A stretch of DNA of 19,890 nt from VRUE01 sp036376915. GTDB lineage: Bacteria; Actinomycetota; Thermoleophilia; Solirubrobacterales; 70-9. Numbering within the stretch: position 1 is the first letter of the stretch; every line of letters begins with the position of its first letter. Location of the stretch: NCBI GenBank assembly GCA_036376915.1, contig DASUZK010000075.1:1-19890 (forward strand), given 5' to 3'. The notes below the pieces were generated by a model. The model ran no database searches. It was not told the origin of the DNA and saw nothing but the letters and a program-made list of their open reading frames with translations. Below are positions 8,346-15,042 of the stretch, piece after piece. The position numbers and the translations under genes were made by a program.

Positions 8346-8552
8346 CTACAGCGCGCGCGGCTCCTGGGTGCGTACGGCGGCGGTACTGCCGCTCATCGTC
8401 GAGGGGCTCGAGAGCTCCGAGCTGAAGACGGCCGCGCTGCGCCGTTGAGAAGGCGGCGCGAGGGTCCACTGCTCGCAGCCCGCAAACGCCTCGTCGAGGC
8501 GTTTCGCCATCGTGCTCCTGGGCCGTTCCTGGTCGAAGATTTCCTTGGGCAT
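8346..8552 (-). CDS. Possible small protein, unknown (doubtful)
   Basis: A 68-aa open frame, MPKEIFDQERPRSTMAKRLD..., with GGAG four bases before its ATG. The N-terminal half looks protein-like and the Ser-rich second half less so. It contains no domain that I recognise. A CCTGTCG/CGACAGG inverted repeat (8563-8585) lies just upstream, and a 21-bp palindrome (8484-8504) lies within it. It follows the hydrolase gene in the same direction, but a terminator separates them and I see no promoter. It could be a chance frame in a GC-rich spacer or the remains of a longer gene. Confidence 0.3.
   Translation of the reverse strand: MPKEIFDQERPRSTMAKRLDEAFAGCEQWTLAPPSQRRSAAVFSSELSSPSTMSGSTAAVRTQEPRAL
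8484..8504. repeat. 21-bp palindrome AAACGCCTCG-T-CGAGGCGTTT
   Basis: Two perfect 10-bp arms around a single central T. As RNA it would form a hairpin on either strand, and the outer AAA/TTT ends suit a short bidirectional terminator. As DNA it could be a dimeric protein site. It falls inside the doubtful small ORF, where it would encode KRLDEAF, so it might also be a coding coincidence. Confidence 0.5.
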
Positions 8553-8620
8553 AGGTCTCCGTCCTGTCGGGGGGATTGCGACAGGATGCCCACCGGGTCA
8601 GACGAAAAACATGCAGGCAG

Positions 8621-8647
8621 CGAAAAAGAACGCGCAGATTGCGCGTT
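8621..8647 (-). terminator. Intrinsic terminator of the hydrolase gene
   Basis: Reading the minus strand, a 7-bp stem AACGCGC / GCGCGTT with a 5-nt loop (8647-8629) is followed at once by CTTTTTCG. It begins 5 nt after the hydrolase stop codon. This is the only classical stem-plus-U-tract terminator that I see in the window. Confidence 0.75.
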
Positions 8648-8652
8648 TGACG

Positions 8653-9495
8653 TCAGTTCGAGGCGACGAAGGAGGCGATCTCGTCAGCCAGGCGTTGCGG
8701 CTGGTCGATCGGGACGAAAGTCCTCGCGCCCGGGATCTCGACCAGGCGGGCGTTCGGCGTATCGCCAACGAGCCGTTGGGCGTACTCGAGCGGGAAGAGG
8801 CGATCGCCCGGCGCCCAGGTGAGCAGGATCGGCAGCTCTGAGCGCTTCAGCTTCTCCGCGGCCTCCAGGGTGTAGCGCTTCTTCATTCCCACGGTCACCT
8901 TTTTCACGTCGCGTTTGACGTCGGGGTCGTGCAGGCCCGGCTCCATCCAGGAGGCGATCAGCTCGGGCGGGAGCGGATCCTTCGTAAAGGGACGAAAGGC
9001 CGCGCGGGCCACGGCGCCGATCCGGAACGGCGCCGCCAGCACCGCCATCCCGCCCGGCAGCCCGGCGAGGCGCGGCATCGCCTTGAAGATCCCCGGCGGG
9101 AAGTTCTCGTGGGTGTCGCAGTTGGTCAGCACCAGGCGCCCGATGCGCTGCGGGTGCCTGGTAACGAGCACCTGGGACATCGCGCCGCCGGAGTCGTTGC
9201 CGACGATCGTCACGTCCTCCAGGTCGAGTGCCTCGAGGAAGCTGGCGACGATCGCTGCGATGCCGTAGGGGGAGAGGTCGGCGTCGGGGCTCATCGCGAT
9301 CTGCTGTGCGCCGATCGGCCAGTCGGGAGCAATGCAGCGACAGCGATCCGAGAGCCGGTCGACGACCCCGTCCCAGAGACGGCCGTCGACGAGATAGCCG
9401 TGGACGAAGACGACCGGCTTGCCCTCGCCGGCTTCGCGGTAGCGGATGCGTCCGGCGGGAAGCTCGACTTCGTGGCGCTGATCTGGGGGACTCAT
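8653..9495 (-). CDS. Alpha/beta hydrolase fold protein without the usual catalytic His
   Basis: A 280-aa protein with the full alpha/beta hydrolase layout: oxyanion segment VHGYLVDG (31-38), nucleophile elbow GNDSGG (99-104) with Asp101 in the nucleophile position as in haloalkane dehalogenases and epoxide hydrolases, a helical cap at about 130-215, and the acidic residue in APGDRLFP (D231). Near the C-terminus, where the catalytic His is normal (GxxHF), the sequence is GARTFVPIDQP, placing Thr259 at that position. It may be a divergent enzyme, a ligand-binding pseudo-enzyme, or an enzyme using another residue. AAGGAGA five bases before the ATG is a very good ribosome-binding site. It diverges from a tetR gene that probably controls it. 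The substrate is unknown. Confidence 0.85.
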   Translation of the reverse strand: MSPPDQRHEVELPAGRIRYREAGEGKPVVFVHGYLVDGRLWDGVVDRLSDRCRCIAPDWPIGAQQIAMSPDADLSPYGIAAIVASFLEALDLEDVTIVGNDSGGAMSQVLVTRHPQRIGRLVLTNCDTHENFPPGIFKAMPRLAGLPGGMAVLAAPFRIGAVARAAFRPFTKDPLPPELIASWMEPGLHDPDVKRDVKKVTVGMKKRYTLEAAEKLKRSELPILLTWAPGDRLFPLEYAQRLVGDTPNARLVEIPGARTFVPIDQPQRLADEIASFVASN

Positions 9496-9537
9496 TGCGA
9501 TCTCCTTTTGCGGTTGTTTCCGGCCGACGCGGGCGAT

Positions 9538-9566
9538 AAATTACATACAGACAGTATGAATGTCAA
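9538..9566 (-). promoter_or_regulatory. Hydrolase promoter with consensus -35
   Basis: On the minus strand an exact TTGACA (9566-9561), a 17-nt spacer, then TAATTT (9543-9538). The -35 lies inside the first codons of tetR. The spacer is almost entirely the CATAC-N5-GTATG palindrome, so a bound repressor would sit between the two polymerase contact sites. tetR itself can use TTGTTT (9514-9519), a 17-nt spacer and TAAATT (9537-9542) on the plus strand. Confidence 0.75.
9544..9558. promoter_or_regulatory. Probable TetR operator CATAC-N5-GTATG
   Basis: Inverted repeat CATAC AGACA GTATG whose right half includes the tetR start codon (9556-9558). TetR-family repressors commonly bind such sites between divergent genes. 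Its position would let it block both the hydrolase promoter and tetR. Confidence 0.7.
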
Positions 9567-10158
9567 ACGCACCCAGGCGGAGCGCTCGGAGTCGACGCGG
9601 GCGGCCCTGATCGAAGCGGCGCGGAGCCTCTTCGCCGAGCGCGGCTACGCCGGCGTCGGAACGGAGGAGATCGTCCGGGCCGCCGGCGTGACCCGGGGCG
9701 CGCTCTACCACCACTTCGACGGCAAGCTCGAGCTCTTCGCCGCCGTCTATGAGCAGATCGAGGTGGAGCTCGCCGAGCGGATCGCCGCCGGCGCGCTCGC
9801 CGCCAACGCGGACTCGCCGCTGGAGGCGATGCGGGCTGGCGCCGAGATGTTCCTCGCCGCCTGCGTCGAGCCCGAGGCGCAGCGAATCGTTCTCCTCGAC
9901 GGCCCCTCGGTGTTGGGTTGGGACCGCTGGCGGGAGATCGCCGCCGAGCATGGCCTCGGCCTGATCGAGGCGAGCCTGCAGGCGGCGATCGACGCGGGCG
10001 CGATCGAGCCACAGCCGGTACGGCCTCTCGCCCACGTCCTGATGGGCGCGCTCGACGAGGCCGCGATGCTGGTCGCCCGGGCGGATGACCCTGACACGGC
10101 TCAAGTCGAGGTCCGGCGGGCTCTCGATCTCCTCCTCGACGGCCTCAGCCGTCGCTAG
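9556..10158 (+). CDS. TetR/AcrR family transcriptional regulator
   Basis: A 200-aa regulator. The N-terminal helix-turn-helix domain is typical: TRAALIEAARSLFAERGYAGVGTEEIVRAAGVTRGALYHHFDGKLELFAAVYE at about residues 12-64 in the usual order (helix 1, helix 2, recognition helix with the TRGALYHHF motif). The rest is a helical ligand-binding and dimerisation domain ending LDLLLDGLSRR. The frame is open much further upstream, but the ATG at 9556 gives the normal family length and lies directly behind a -10 box. It is divergent from the hydrolase and probably represses both genes until a small ligand binds. Its stop codon overlaps that of the convergent diguanylate cyclase gene in a shared CTAG (10155-10158). 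Confidence 0.92.
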   Translation: MNVKRTQAERSESTRAALIEAARSLFAERGYAGVGTEEIVRAAGVTRGALYHHFDGKLELFAAVYEQIEVELAERIAAGALAANADSPLEAMRAGAEMFLAACVEPEAQRIVLLDGPSVLGWDRWREIAAEHGLGLIEASLQAAIDAGAIEPQPVRPLAHVLMGALDEAAMLVARADDPDTAQVEVRRALDLLLDGLSRR

Positions 10159-11657
10159 TGCTCGACGGCTTCGGTCTCCGAGACCTTCGACGCCTCCGGC
10201 AGCGGCGGGACGGCGGGGTGGGCGAGGCGGCGCGACTCCTTCTGGGCGTACATGCGCACGTCGGCGAGCTGCATCGCCTCCGACGGGGTGGATGCCTCGT
10301 CCGGGACCGTGGCGGCTCCCCAGGAAGCGCTCACCTCGACCCCGTGGTTGCTCGCGGTGAGGCCTTCCGCCGCGCGCTTCGTCACCGCGTCGACGACCCC
10401 CGCTGAGCCGCTCACCACCACACAGAACTCATCGCCACCGATCCGGTAAGCGGCCCCGGCATCGCCGACGGCTGCCTGCAGCCCCTGGCCCAGGCGCGCC
10501 AGCAACTCATCCCCCGCGGGGTGGCCGAAGCTGTCGTTGTAGCGCTTGAAGCCGTTGAGGTCGAAGAGGATCAGCGTCACCCGAGCTCCCTCGGCGGTGC
10601 GCTCGCAGGCGCTCTCGAAATCGACCTGCATCGCCCCGCGGTTGCCGATACGTGTCAGCGAATCCGTCCGGACCTGCTGCAGCAGCGCCCTGTTCTCGCG
10701 AACGCTCATCGCAAGCCGGACGATCACGGCAAGCATCGTCGCCGCCCAGAGCATCGTCGTGAGGCTGCTGGTGGCGCTCATGTGCTGCATCGCGAAGAGG
10801 CCGATCATCACCGTGGCGAAGATGGCGGGGACCATCAGCTCGCGCCGGTTGCCCAGGAGCTCGGGCTCGATCCGCGCGGCGCTCGGCTGCCAGAGGATCG
10901 CGCCGATGCACGACGCAGAAATCAGGTAGATCGGGTCGATCCAGTTGCCGGGCGGCACAAACCCTCCGGTGGCCTGCACCGTGTAGGCGATGTCGGCGAC
11001 GACCATCGCCGCGAGGCCGGCGAGGAGCAGCGACCAGGTCCGGCCGGGGTGCCAGCCGGTGAGCGCGATCACGCCGACGATCATCGCCAGCATCCCGATG
11101 TCGCCGAGCGGGTAGGCGAGCGAAGTCGCCACTTCAAGCGTGGTTCCCGTGGTCCGATCGGCGACGAAGTCGAAGACGAAGGCGGCGCCGAGCGCGGCGG
11201 TCCCGAGTGCGGCGATCGCGCCGTCGGTCCATAGGCGCCAGTCGATCTCGTGCACCCGGGCGCGGACGAGCATCACGAGACCCGCGTAGGTGAGCGGGTA
11301 GAAAGCCAGGTAGCCGGCGTCGGCGAAGGAGGGGTAGGGAGCTTCGGGGTTGTCGAGGATGGCGGCGGTCCAGTAGATCTCGCCAGCACCCCAGGCGAGG
11401 ACCCCGGTGCCGATCAGGACCCAGGCCGAACGCTCCGACTCGACCGCGCGGGCCCTGAGCAGGCAGGCGACGCCCGCCGCGAGGACAACCGCGTCATACA
11501 GCTCGCCCCCCGCGAGGTCGTCGAGCTCGCTGCCGCCGAGGCCGAGCCAGTTGTGCAGGATGACCAGCCCGGTGCCGCCGAAGAGGACCGCCGCGAGCAC
11601 GACTCGCAGGGCTCGCGAGAGAGCCGGGAGGGGGGCGCTTGGCTCATGGGCGTCCAC
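10155..11657 (-). CDS. Membrane diguanylate cyclase (GGDEF protein)
   Basis: A 500-aa protein that should make cyclic di-GMP from two GTP. Residues about 15-318 hold roughly nine or ten hydrophobic segments, with conserved-looking loops such as GEIYWTAAIL and SFADAGYLAFYPLTYAGL. I do not recognise this as a named sensor domain. A short linker helix leads to the GGDEF domain (about 328-475), with DSLTRIGNRGAM, the metal-binding D366 in LFDLNGFKRYND, and an intact GGDEF at 407-411. The RxxD product-inhibition site expected five residues before GGDEF is absent (GDAG there). No EAL domain is present. The start is a GTG at 11657; GATAGC six bases upstream hints at a leaderless transcript. The stimulus is unknown. 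Confidence 0.9.
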   Translation of the reverse strand: MDAHEPSAPLPALSRALRVVLAAVLFGGTGLVILHNWLGLGGSELDDLAGGELYDAVVLAAGVACLLRARAVESERSAWVLIGTGVLAWGAGEIYWTAAILDNPEAPYPSFADAGYLAFYPLTYAGLVMLVRARVHEIDWRLWTDGAIAALGTAALGAAFVFDFVADRTTGTTLEVATSLAYPLGDIGMLAMIVGVIALTGWHPGRTWSLLLAGLAAMVVADIAYTVQATGGFVPPGNWIDPIYLISASCIGAILWQPSAARIEPELLGNRRELMVPAIFATVMIGLFAMQHMSATSSLTTMLWAATMLAVIVRLAMSVRENRALLQQVRTDSLTRIGNRGAMQVDFESACERTAEGARVTLILFDLNGFKRYNDSFGHPAGDELLARLGQGLQAAVGDAGAAYRIGGDEFCVVVSGSAGVVDAVTKRAAEGLTASNHGVEVSASWGAATVPDEASTPSEAMQLADVRMYAQKESRRLAHPAVPPLPEASKVSETEAVEH

Positions 11658-11722
11658 CTTCTGGCTATCGGCACCGGCGCGCGAATCCCCAACCCCTGAA
11701 TGGGCAAGATGCGCGCTTCATC

Positions 11723-11728
11723 TAGACT
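11723..11728 (+). promoter_or_regulatory. -10 box of rpmE (leaderless type)
   Basis: TAGACT lies 8 nt before the rpmE ATG, which fits transcription starting at or next to the start codon. I find no convincing -35. Confidence 0.5.
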
Positions 11729-11736
11729 GAGAGCGG

Positions 11737-11952
11737 ATGAAAACCGGAATCCACCCCGAGTACACCCTCGCCAACGTGCATTGCTCCTGCGGGAACCAGT
11801 TCTACACTCGCTCGACGCAGGAGGATCTCCACGTCGAGCTCTGCTCGGAGTGCCACCCGTTCTACACCGGCAAGCAGAAGCTGGTCGATACCGGTGGCCG
11901 GGTCGAGCGCTTCCAGCGACGCGCGGCGAAGCACGCCAAGGCCGGGAAGTAG
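11737..11952 (+). CDS. rpmE: 50S ribosomal protein L31 (zinc-binding type)
   Basis: A 71-aa ribosomal protein bL31 of the large subunit. MKTGIHPEY at the start and HPFYTGKQKLVDTGGRVERF in the second half are typical. The zinc ligands are all present (C16, C18, C36, C39: CSC and CSEC), so this is the C+ form and not the zinc-free paralog made under zinc limitation. The length is normal for the C+ form. It heads a block of translation genes and is followed 3 nt later by a DUF1385 gene, with which it is probably co-transcribed. Confidence 0.97.
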   Translation: MKTGIHPEYTLANVHCSCGNQFYTRSTQEDLHVELCSECHPFYTGKQKLVDTGGRVERFQRRAAKHAKAGK

Positions 11953-11955
11953 CCC

Positions 11956-12969
11956 GTGAGCCCAGAGCTGGGCTCCCCCGAGGCCGAGGTGCCGTCGTCC
12001 GGCAACGGAGCGGACCCGCTGCGCATGCCCGACGGTGCCCTGGTCGCCAAGCGCGACGCGCCCGTCGGCGGCCAGGCGGTGCTGGAGGGCGTGATGATGC
12101 GCGGCATCTCGGTCTGGGCCGTCGCCGTGCGCAATCCCGAGGGCGAGGTCGAGATCGAGTCCGAGCCGATCAAGCCCTGGGCACAGCGGCATCGGCTCTG
12201 GCGCCTCCCCGTCCTGCGCGGCGTCGTCGCGCTGGGCGAGTCGCTGAAGATCGGCTTCCGGGCACTGGGCATCTCGGCCAACGCCCAGCTGGAGGAGGGT
12301 GAGGACGGGGAGAAGGAAGAGATAGGGGGCTGGATCTGGGCGCTGACGATCGCCTTCTCGATGGTCCTCGCGGTCGGGCTCTTCTTCGTCGTGCCGGTCG
12401 GCCTCACCAGCCTGATCAAGGACCAGCTCGGCTCGGCCTTTCTCTTCTGGCTGGTCGAGGGGGTGCTGCGCACGGCGATCTTCATCGGCTACATCGTCGT
12501 GATCAGCCGCCTGCCCGACCTGCGCCGTGTCTTCGAGTACCACGGCGCCGAGCACAAGACGATCTCCTGCTACGAGGCCGAAGACGAGCTCGTCCCCGCC
12601 CGCGCCAAGCTCTACTCGCGCCTGCACCCGCGCTGCGGGACCAGCTTCCTTCTGATCGTGATGGTGCTGGCGATCTTCGTCTTCGCGCCGCTCGGCCTGC
12701 CCGCCTGGTACTGGTTGCTGGCTTCGCGCATCCTCGGCATCCCGCTGATCGCCGGACTCTCCTACGAGGTGATCAAGTGGGCGGGCAAGAACCGGCGCAA
12801 GCGCTGGGTGAGGGCGGTGATGTGGCCTGGGCTGATGCTGCAGAACCTGACCACGCGGGAACCCGACGAAGAGCAGCTGGCGGTGGCGATCGCGGCGCTG
12901 GAGAAGGTGCTCTCCGAGGAGTCGCCGGAGGCGGCGGCCTCCGAGCAGCAGATTGAGATCGTCGCCTGA
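11956..12969 (+). CDS. DUF1385 family membrane protein (YqhQ-like), function unknown
   Basis: A 337-aa member of the DUF1385 family, whose function I do not know to be established. The family hallmark VGGQAVLEGVMMRG is at about 37-50. It is followed by the RLPVLRGVVALGESLKIGFRAL segment and four or five hydrophobic segments (about 127-150, 162-185, 230-247, 251-270). HGAEHKTISCYEAED (196-210) and SRLHPRCGTSF (221-231) lie between helices. Their conserved His, Glu and Cys look like a possible metal or active site. The N-terminal 30 residues and the C-terminal tail are variable. Start: GTG at 11956, with GGGAAG seven bases upstream and 3 nt after rpmE. Its place beside rpmE and prfA suggests a link to ribosome or cell-envelope homeostasis, but that is inference. 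Confidence 0.88.
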   Translation: MSPELGSPEAEVPSSGNGADPLRMPDGALVAKRDAPVGGQAVLEGVMMRGISVWAVAVRNPEGEVEIESEPIKPWAQRHRLWRLPVLRGVVALGESLKIGFRALGISANAQLEEGEDGEKEEIGGWIWALTIAFSMVLAVGLFFVVPVGLTSLIKDQLGSAFLFWLVEGVLRTAIFIGYIVVISRLPDLRRVFEYHGAEHKTISCYEAEDELVPARAKLYSRLHPRCGTSFLLIVMVLAIFVFAPLGLPAWYWLLASRILGIPLIAGLSYEVIKWAGKNRRKRWVRAVMWPGLMLQNLTTREPDEEQLAVAIAALEKVLSEESPEAAASEQQIEIVA

Positions 12970-12978
12970 CGGGAGTGG

Positions 12979-13077
12979 CGCGGCGGGTCCTGTCGCCGAT
13001 TTGGTGCCACCACCCGCTGCGGGGGCGGCTGCGCCGCCTCCTCGGGGTGGTCCCCCAAATCGACGCCACCCGCCGCG
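12979..13077. repeat. 99-bp imperfect long hairpin between DUF1385 gene and prfA
   Basis: Three successive paired blocks nest inward: CGCGGCGGGT (12979-12988) with ACCCGCCGCG (13068-13077); CGATTTGG (12997-13004) with CCAAATCG (13055-13062), where the pairing continues with few mismatches; and ACCACCC (13009-13015) with GGGTGGT (13045-13051). A tight GGCGGC-TGC-GCCGCC hairpin (13024-13038) sits at the tip. It begins 9 nt after the DUF1385 stop. It has no T-tract and ends where the prfA -35 begins. Confidence 0.8.
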
Positions 13078-13104
13078 AGACACCGTTGCGAGTAGCTCTA
13101 TGTT
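13077..13104 (+). promoter_or_regulatory. Promoter of prfA-prmC-sua5
   Basis: GAGACA (13077-13082, 4 of 6 matches), a 16-nt spacer, then TATGTT (13099-13104). The GTG at 13112 starts 7 nt later, so the mRNA is probably leaderless. The GAGG nearby is only one base from the GTG, too close for a Shine-Dalgarno sequence. Confidence 0.55.
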
Positions 13105-13111
13105 GTGAGGC

Positions 13112-14179
13112 GTGATCGAGCAACTTGCAGAGCAGATCGAGGCGCGGTTCACCGAGTTGGAGGAGCTGATGGCCGATCCGGCGGTGATTGGCGATCGTGA
13201 GAGGTATGCCGAGGTCGGGCGCGAATATCGCGAGCTGCAGCCGGCCCGCGAGCTGGTGGGCGAGTACCGGACGCTGAAGGACGATTTGGAGGGGGCGCGG
13301 GAGCTGCTCGAGGAGGATGGGGACGATCCGGAGCTGCGCAAGGTGGCCGAGGAGGCTCCGGGGCGGATCGAGGAGCTCGAAGAGGAGATCCGGCTGGCGA
13401 TGGTCGAGCGGGACCCGAACGACGACAAGAACGTCTTGGTCGAGATCCGCGCCGGCACTGGCGGGGACGAGGCGGCACTCTTCGCCGGTGACCTCTACAA
13501 GATGCTGACCCGCTACGCGGAGGAGCGCGGCTTTGTCACCGAGGGGCTCTCGCGGTCGAGCGCCGAGGTCGGCGGATTCAAGGAGGTGACCTTCGCGATC
13601 AAGGGCGAGGGCGCGTACTCGATCTTCAAGTACGAGGGCGGCACGCACCGGGTCCAGCGGGTGCCCGAGACCGAGTCGCAGGGGCGGATCCACACCTCGA
13701 CCGCGACCGTGGCGGTGTTGCCCGAGGCCGAGGAGGTGGAGGTCGAGATCGACCAGAACGACCTCCAGATCGACGTCTACCGATCTTCGGGACCGGGTGG
13801 GCAGTCGGTCAACACGACCGACTCGGCGGTGCGGATCACGCACAGGCCGAGCGGCATCGTCGTCTCGATGCAGGACGAGAAGTCCCAGCTCCAGAACAAG
13901 GAGCGGGCGATGCGGGTGCTGCGCGCGCGCCTCTACGAGCGCGAGCTGGCCGAACAGCAGGCGAAGATCGCTTCCGAGCGCAAGGCCCAGGTGGGCAGCG
14001 GCGAGCGCTCCGAGAAGGTGCGCACCTACAACTTTCCCCAGGGCCGGGTGACCGACCACCGGATCAAGCACACCTCGCACAACCTCGACGGCGTCCTCGC
14101 CGGGGCGCTGGCGGAGTTCACCGAGGCTCTGGCCGCCGAGGAGAAGAGACAGCGCCTCGAGACCGCAGCCGTCGGGTGA
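13112..14179 (+). CDS. prfA: Peptide chain release factor 1
   Basis: A 355-aa class I release factor that reads UAA and UAG in the ribosomal A site and releases the finished peptide. The N-terminal coiled domain is followed by the codon-recognition domain with P185-E186-T187. This is the PxT motif of RF1, where RF2 has SPF, in the context RVPETESQGRIHTS. The peptidyl-transferase motif GGQ is at 229-231 within SSGPGGQSVNTTDSAVRITH. The C-terminal KVRTYNFPQGRVTDHR is typical of RF1. All key residues are intact. The start is a GTG giving the usual MIEQLAEQIEARF. Its last four bases GTGA form the start of prmC, whose product methylates the GGQ glutamine. Confidence 0.97.
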   Translation: MIEQLAEQIEARFTELEELMADPAVIGDRERYAEVGREYRELQPARELVGEYRTLKDDLEGARELLEEDGDDPELRKVAEEAPGRIEELEEEIRLAMVERDPNDDKNVLVEIRAGTGGDEAALFAGDLYKMLTRYAEERGFVTEGLSRSSAEVGGFKEVTFAIKGEGAYSIFKYEGGTHRVQRVPETESQGRIHTSTATVAVLPEAEEVEVEIDQNDLQIDVYRSSGPGGQSVNTTDSAVRITHRPSGIVVSMQDEKSQLQNKERAMRVLRARLYERELAEQQAKIASERKAQVGSGERSEKVRTYNFPQGRVTDHRIKHTSHNLDGVLAGALAEFTEALAAEEKRQRLETAAVG

Positions 14180-15042
14180 CGCGCGAAGCACTGAGCGCGG
14201 CGGTCGACGCTCTGCGCGCCGCCGGAGTTGGCGAGCCGCGGCTCGATGCCGAACTGCTGCTCTGCGAGGCGACCGGGTGGGATCGTGCCCGCCTCGCCGT
14301 GAATCCCGACGAGGAGATCCCGCCCACGGCGGCACGGCGGTTCGGCGAGATGGTGCGGCGGCGGCTGCGGCGGGAGCCGGTCGCCTACATCCTCGGCCGC
14401 CGCGGCTTCCGGCACGTCGAGCTGGCCGTCGACCCCCGGGTGCTGATCCCGCGGCCCGAGACCGAGTTGCTGGTCGAGCTGGCGCTGGAGATGGCCCCGC
14501 GCCGGGTCCTCGACATCGGCACCGGCTCGGGTGCGATCGCCCTGGCCGTCGCCGGCGAGCTGCCGGAGTGTGAAGTGGTCGCCACGGACACCTCTTCGGC
14601 GGCGCTCGAAGTCGCCCGGGCCAATGCCGAGCGCCTTGGCCTGGCGGGTCGGATCGAGCTTGTCGAAGGGGCGCTGCCCGACTCGGGTGAGTTCGACCTG
14701 GTACTCGCCAACCTGCCCTACGTCAGCGAGGCCGAGTGGGGCGACCTCGAGCCGGAGGTGACCGAGTGGGAGCCCCGCGAGGCGCTGCTGGCCGGCCCCG
14801 ACGGCCTCGACGCGATCCGCGCCCTCCTAGACGTCAGGCCGGTCACGAGATGCCTGGCGCTCGAGGTGGGCAAGGGACAGGCGGAGGCGGTTGGTGGGCT
14901 GATGCGCGAGGCCGGCTTCGATCGCATCGAAGCCCGAAAGGACCTCGCCGGGGTCGAGCGCGTGGTGGTGGGCCGGTCCCGTTCCGCTGACTTCGTCTTT
15001 TCCGGTGCTATTGGACCCACAACCACGAAGTCAGCACCGTGA
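14176..15042 (+). CDS. prmC: Release factor glutamine methyltransferase
   Basis: A 288-aa SAM-dependent enzyme that N5-methylates the glutamine of the GGQ motif in RF1 and RF2. The N-terminal helical domain has LDAELLLCEATGWDR and EPVAYILGRRGF. IPRPETELLVELAL (91-104) and the SAM-binding loop VLDIGTGSGAIAL (111-123) follow. The catalytic NPPY motif reads N179-L180-P181-Y182, with Leu in place of the first Pro. The last 20 residues are a family-unlike tail. The GTG start overlaps the prfA stop, and its TGA overlaps the sua5 GTG, so translation of the three genes is coupled. Placement directly after prfA is the classic arrangement and supports the identification despite the NLPY variant. Confidence 0.95.
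   Translation: MTREALSAAVDALRAAGVGEPRLDAELLLCEATGWDRARLAVNPDEEIPPTAARRFGEMVRRRLRREPVAYILGRRGFRHVELAVDPRVLIPRPETELLVELALEMAPRRVLDIGTGSGAIALAVAGELPECEVVATDTSSAALEVARANAERLGLAGRIELVEGALPDSGEFDLVLANLPYVSEAEWGDLEPEVTEWEPREALLAGPDGLDAIRALLDVRPVTRCLALEVGKGQAEAVGGLMREAGFDRIEARKDLAGVERVVVGRSRSADFVFSGAIGPTTTKSAP

Noticed and set aside
8929..9555. Upstream extension of the tetR frame
   Set aside because: It lies opposite the hydrolase gene and lacks protein-like composition. The ATG at 9556 gives the standard TetR length.
12773..14335. 520-codon open frame on the minus strand across prfA
   Set aside because: Arg/Pro/Leu-rich shadow of prfA and the DUF1385 gene, both of which have clear family motifs on the other strand. 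GC-rich third positions keep such frames open.
14176..15042. KsgA-like rRNA methyltransferase, because of the NLPY motif
   Set aside because: The N-terminal domain, the IPRPETELLV segment and the position after prfA are those of PrmC.
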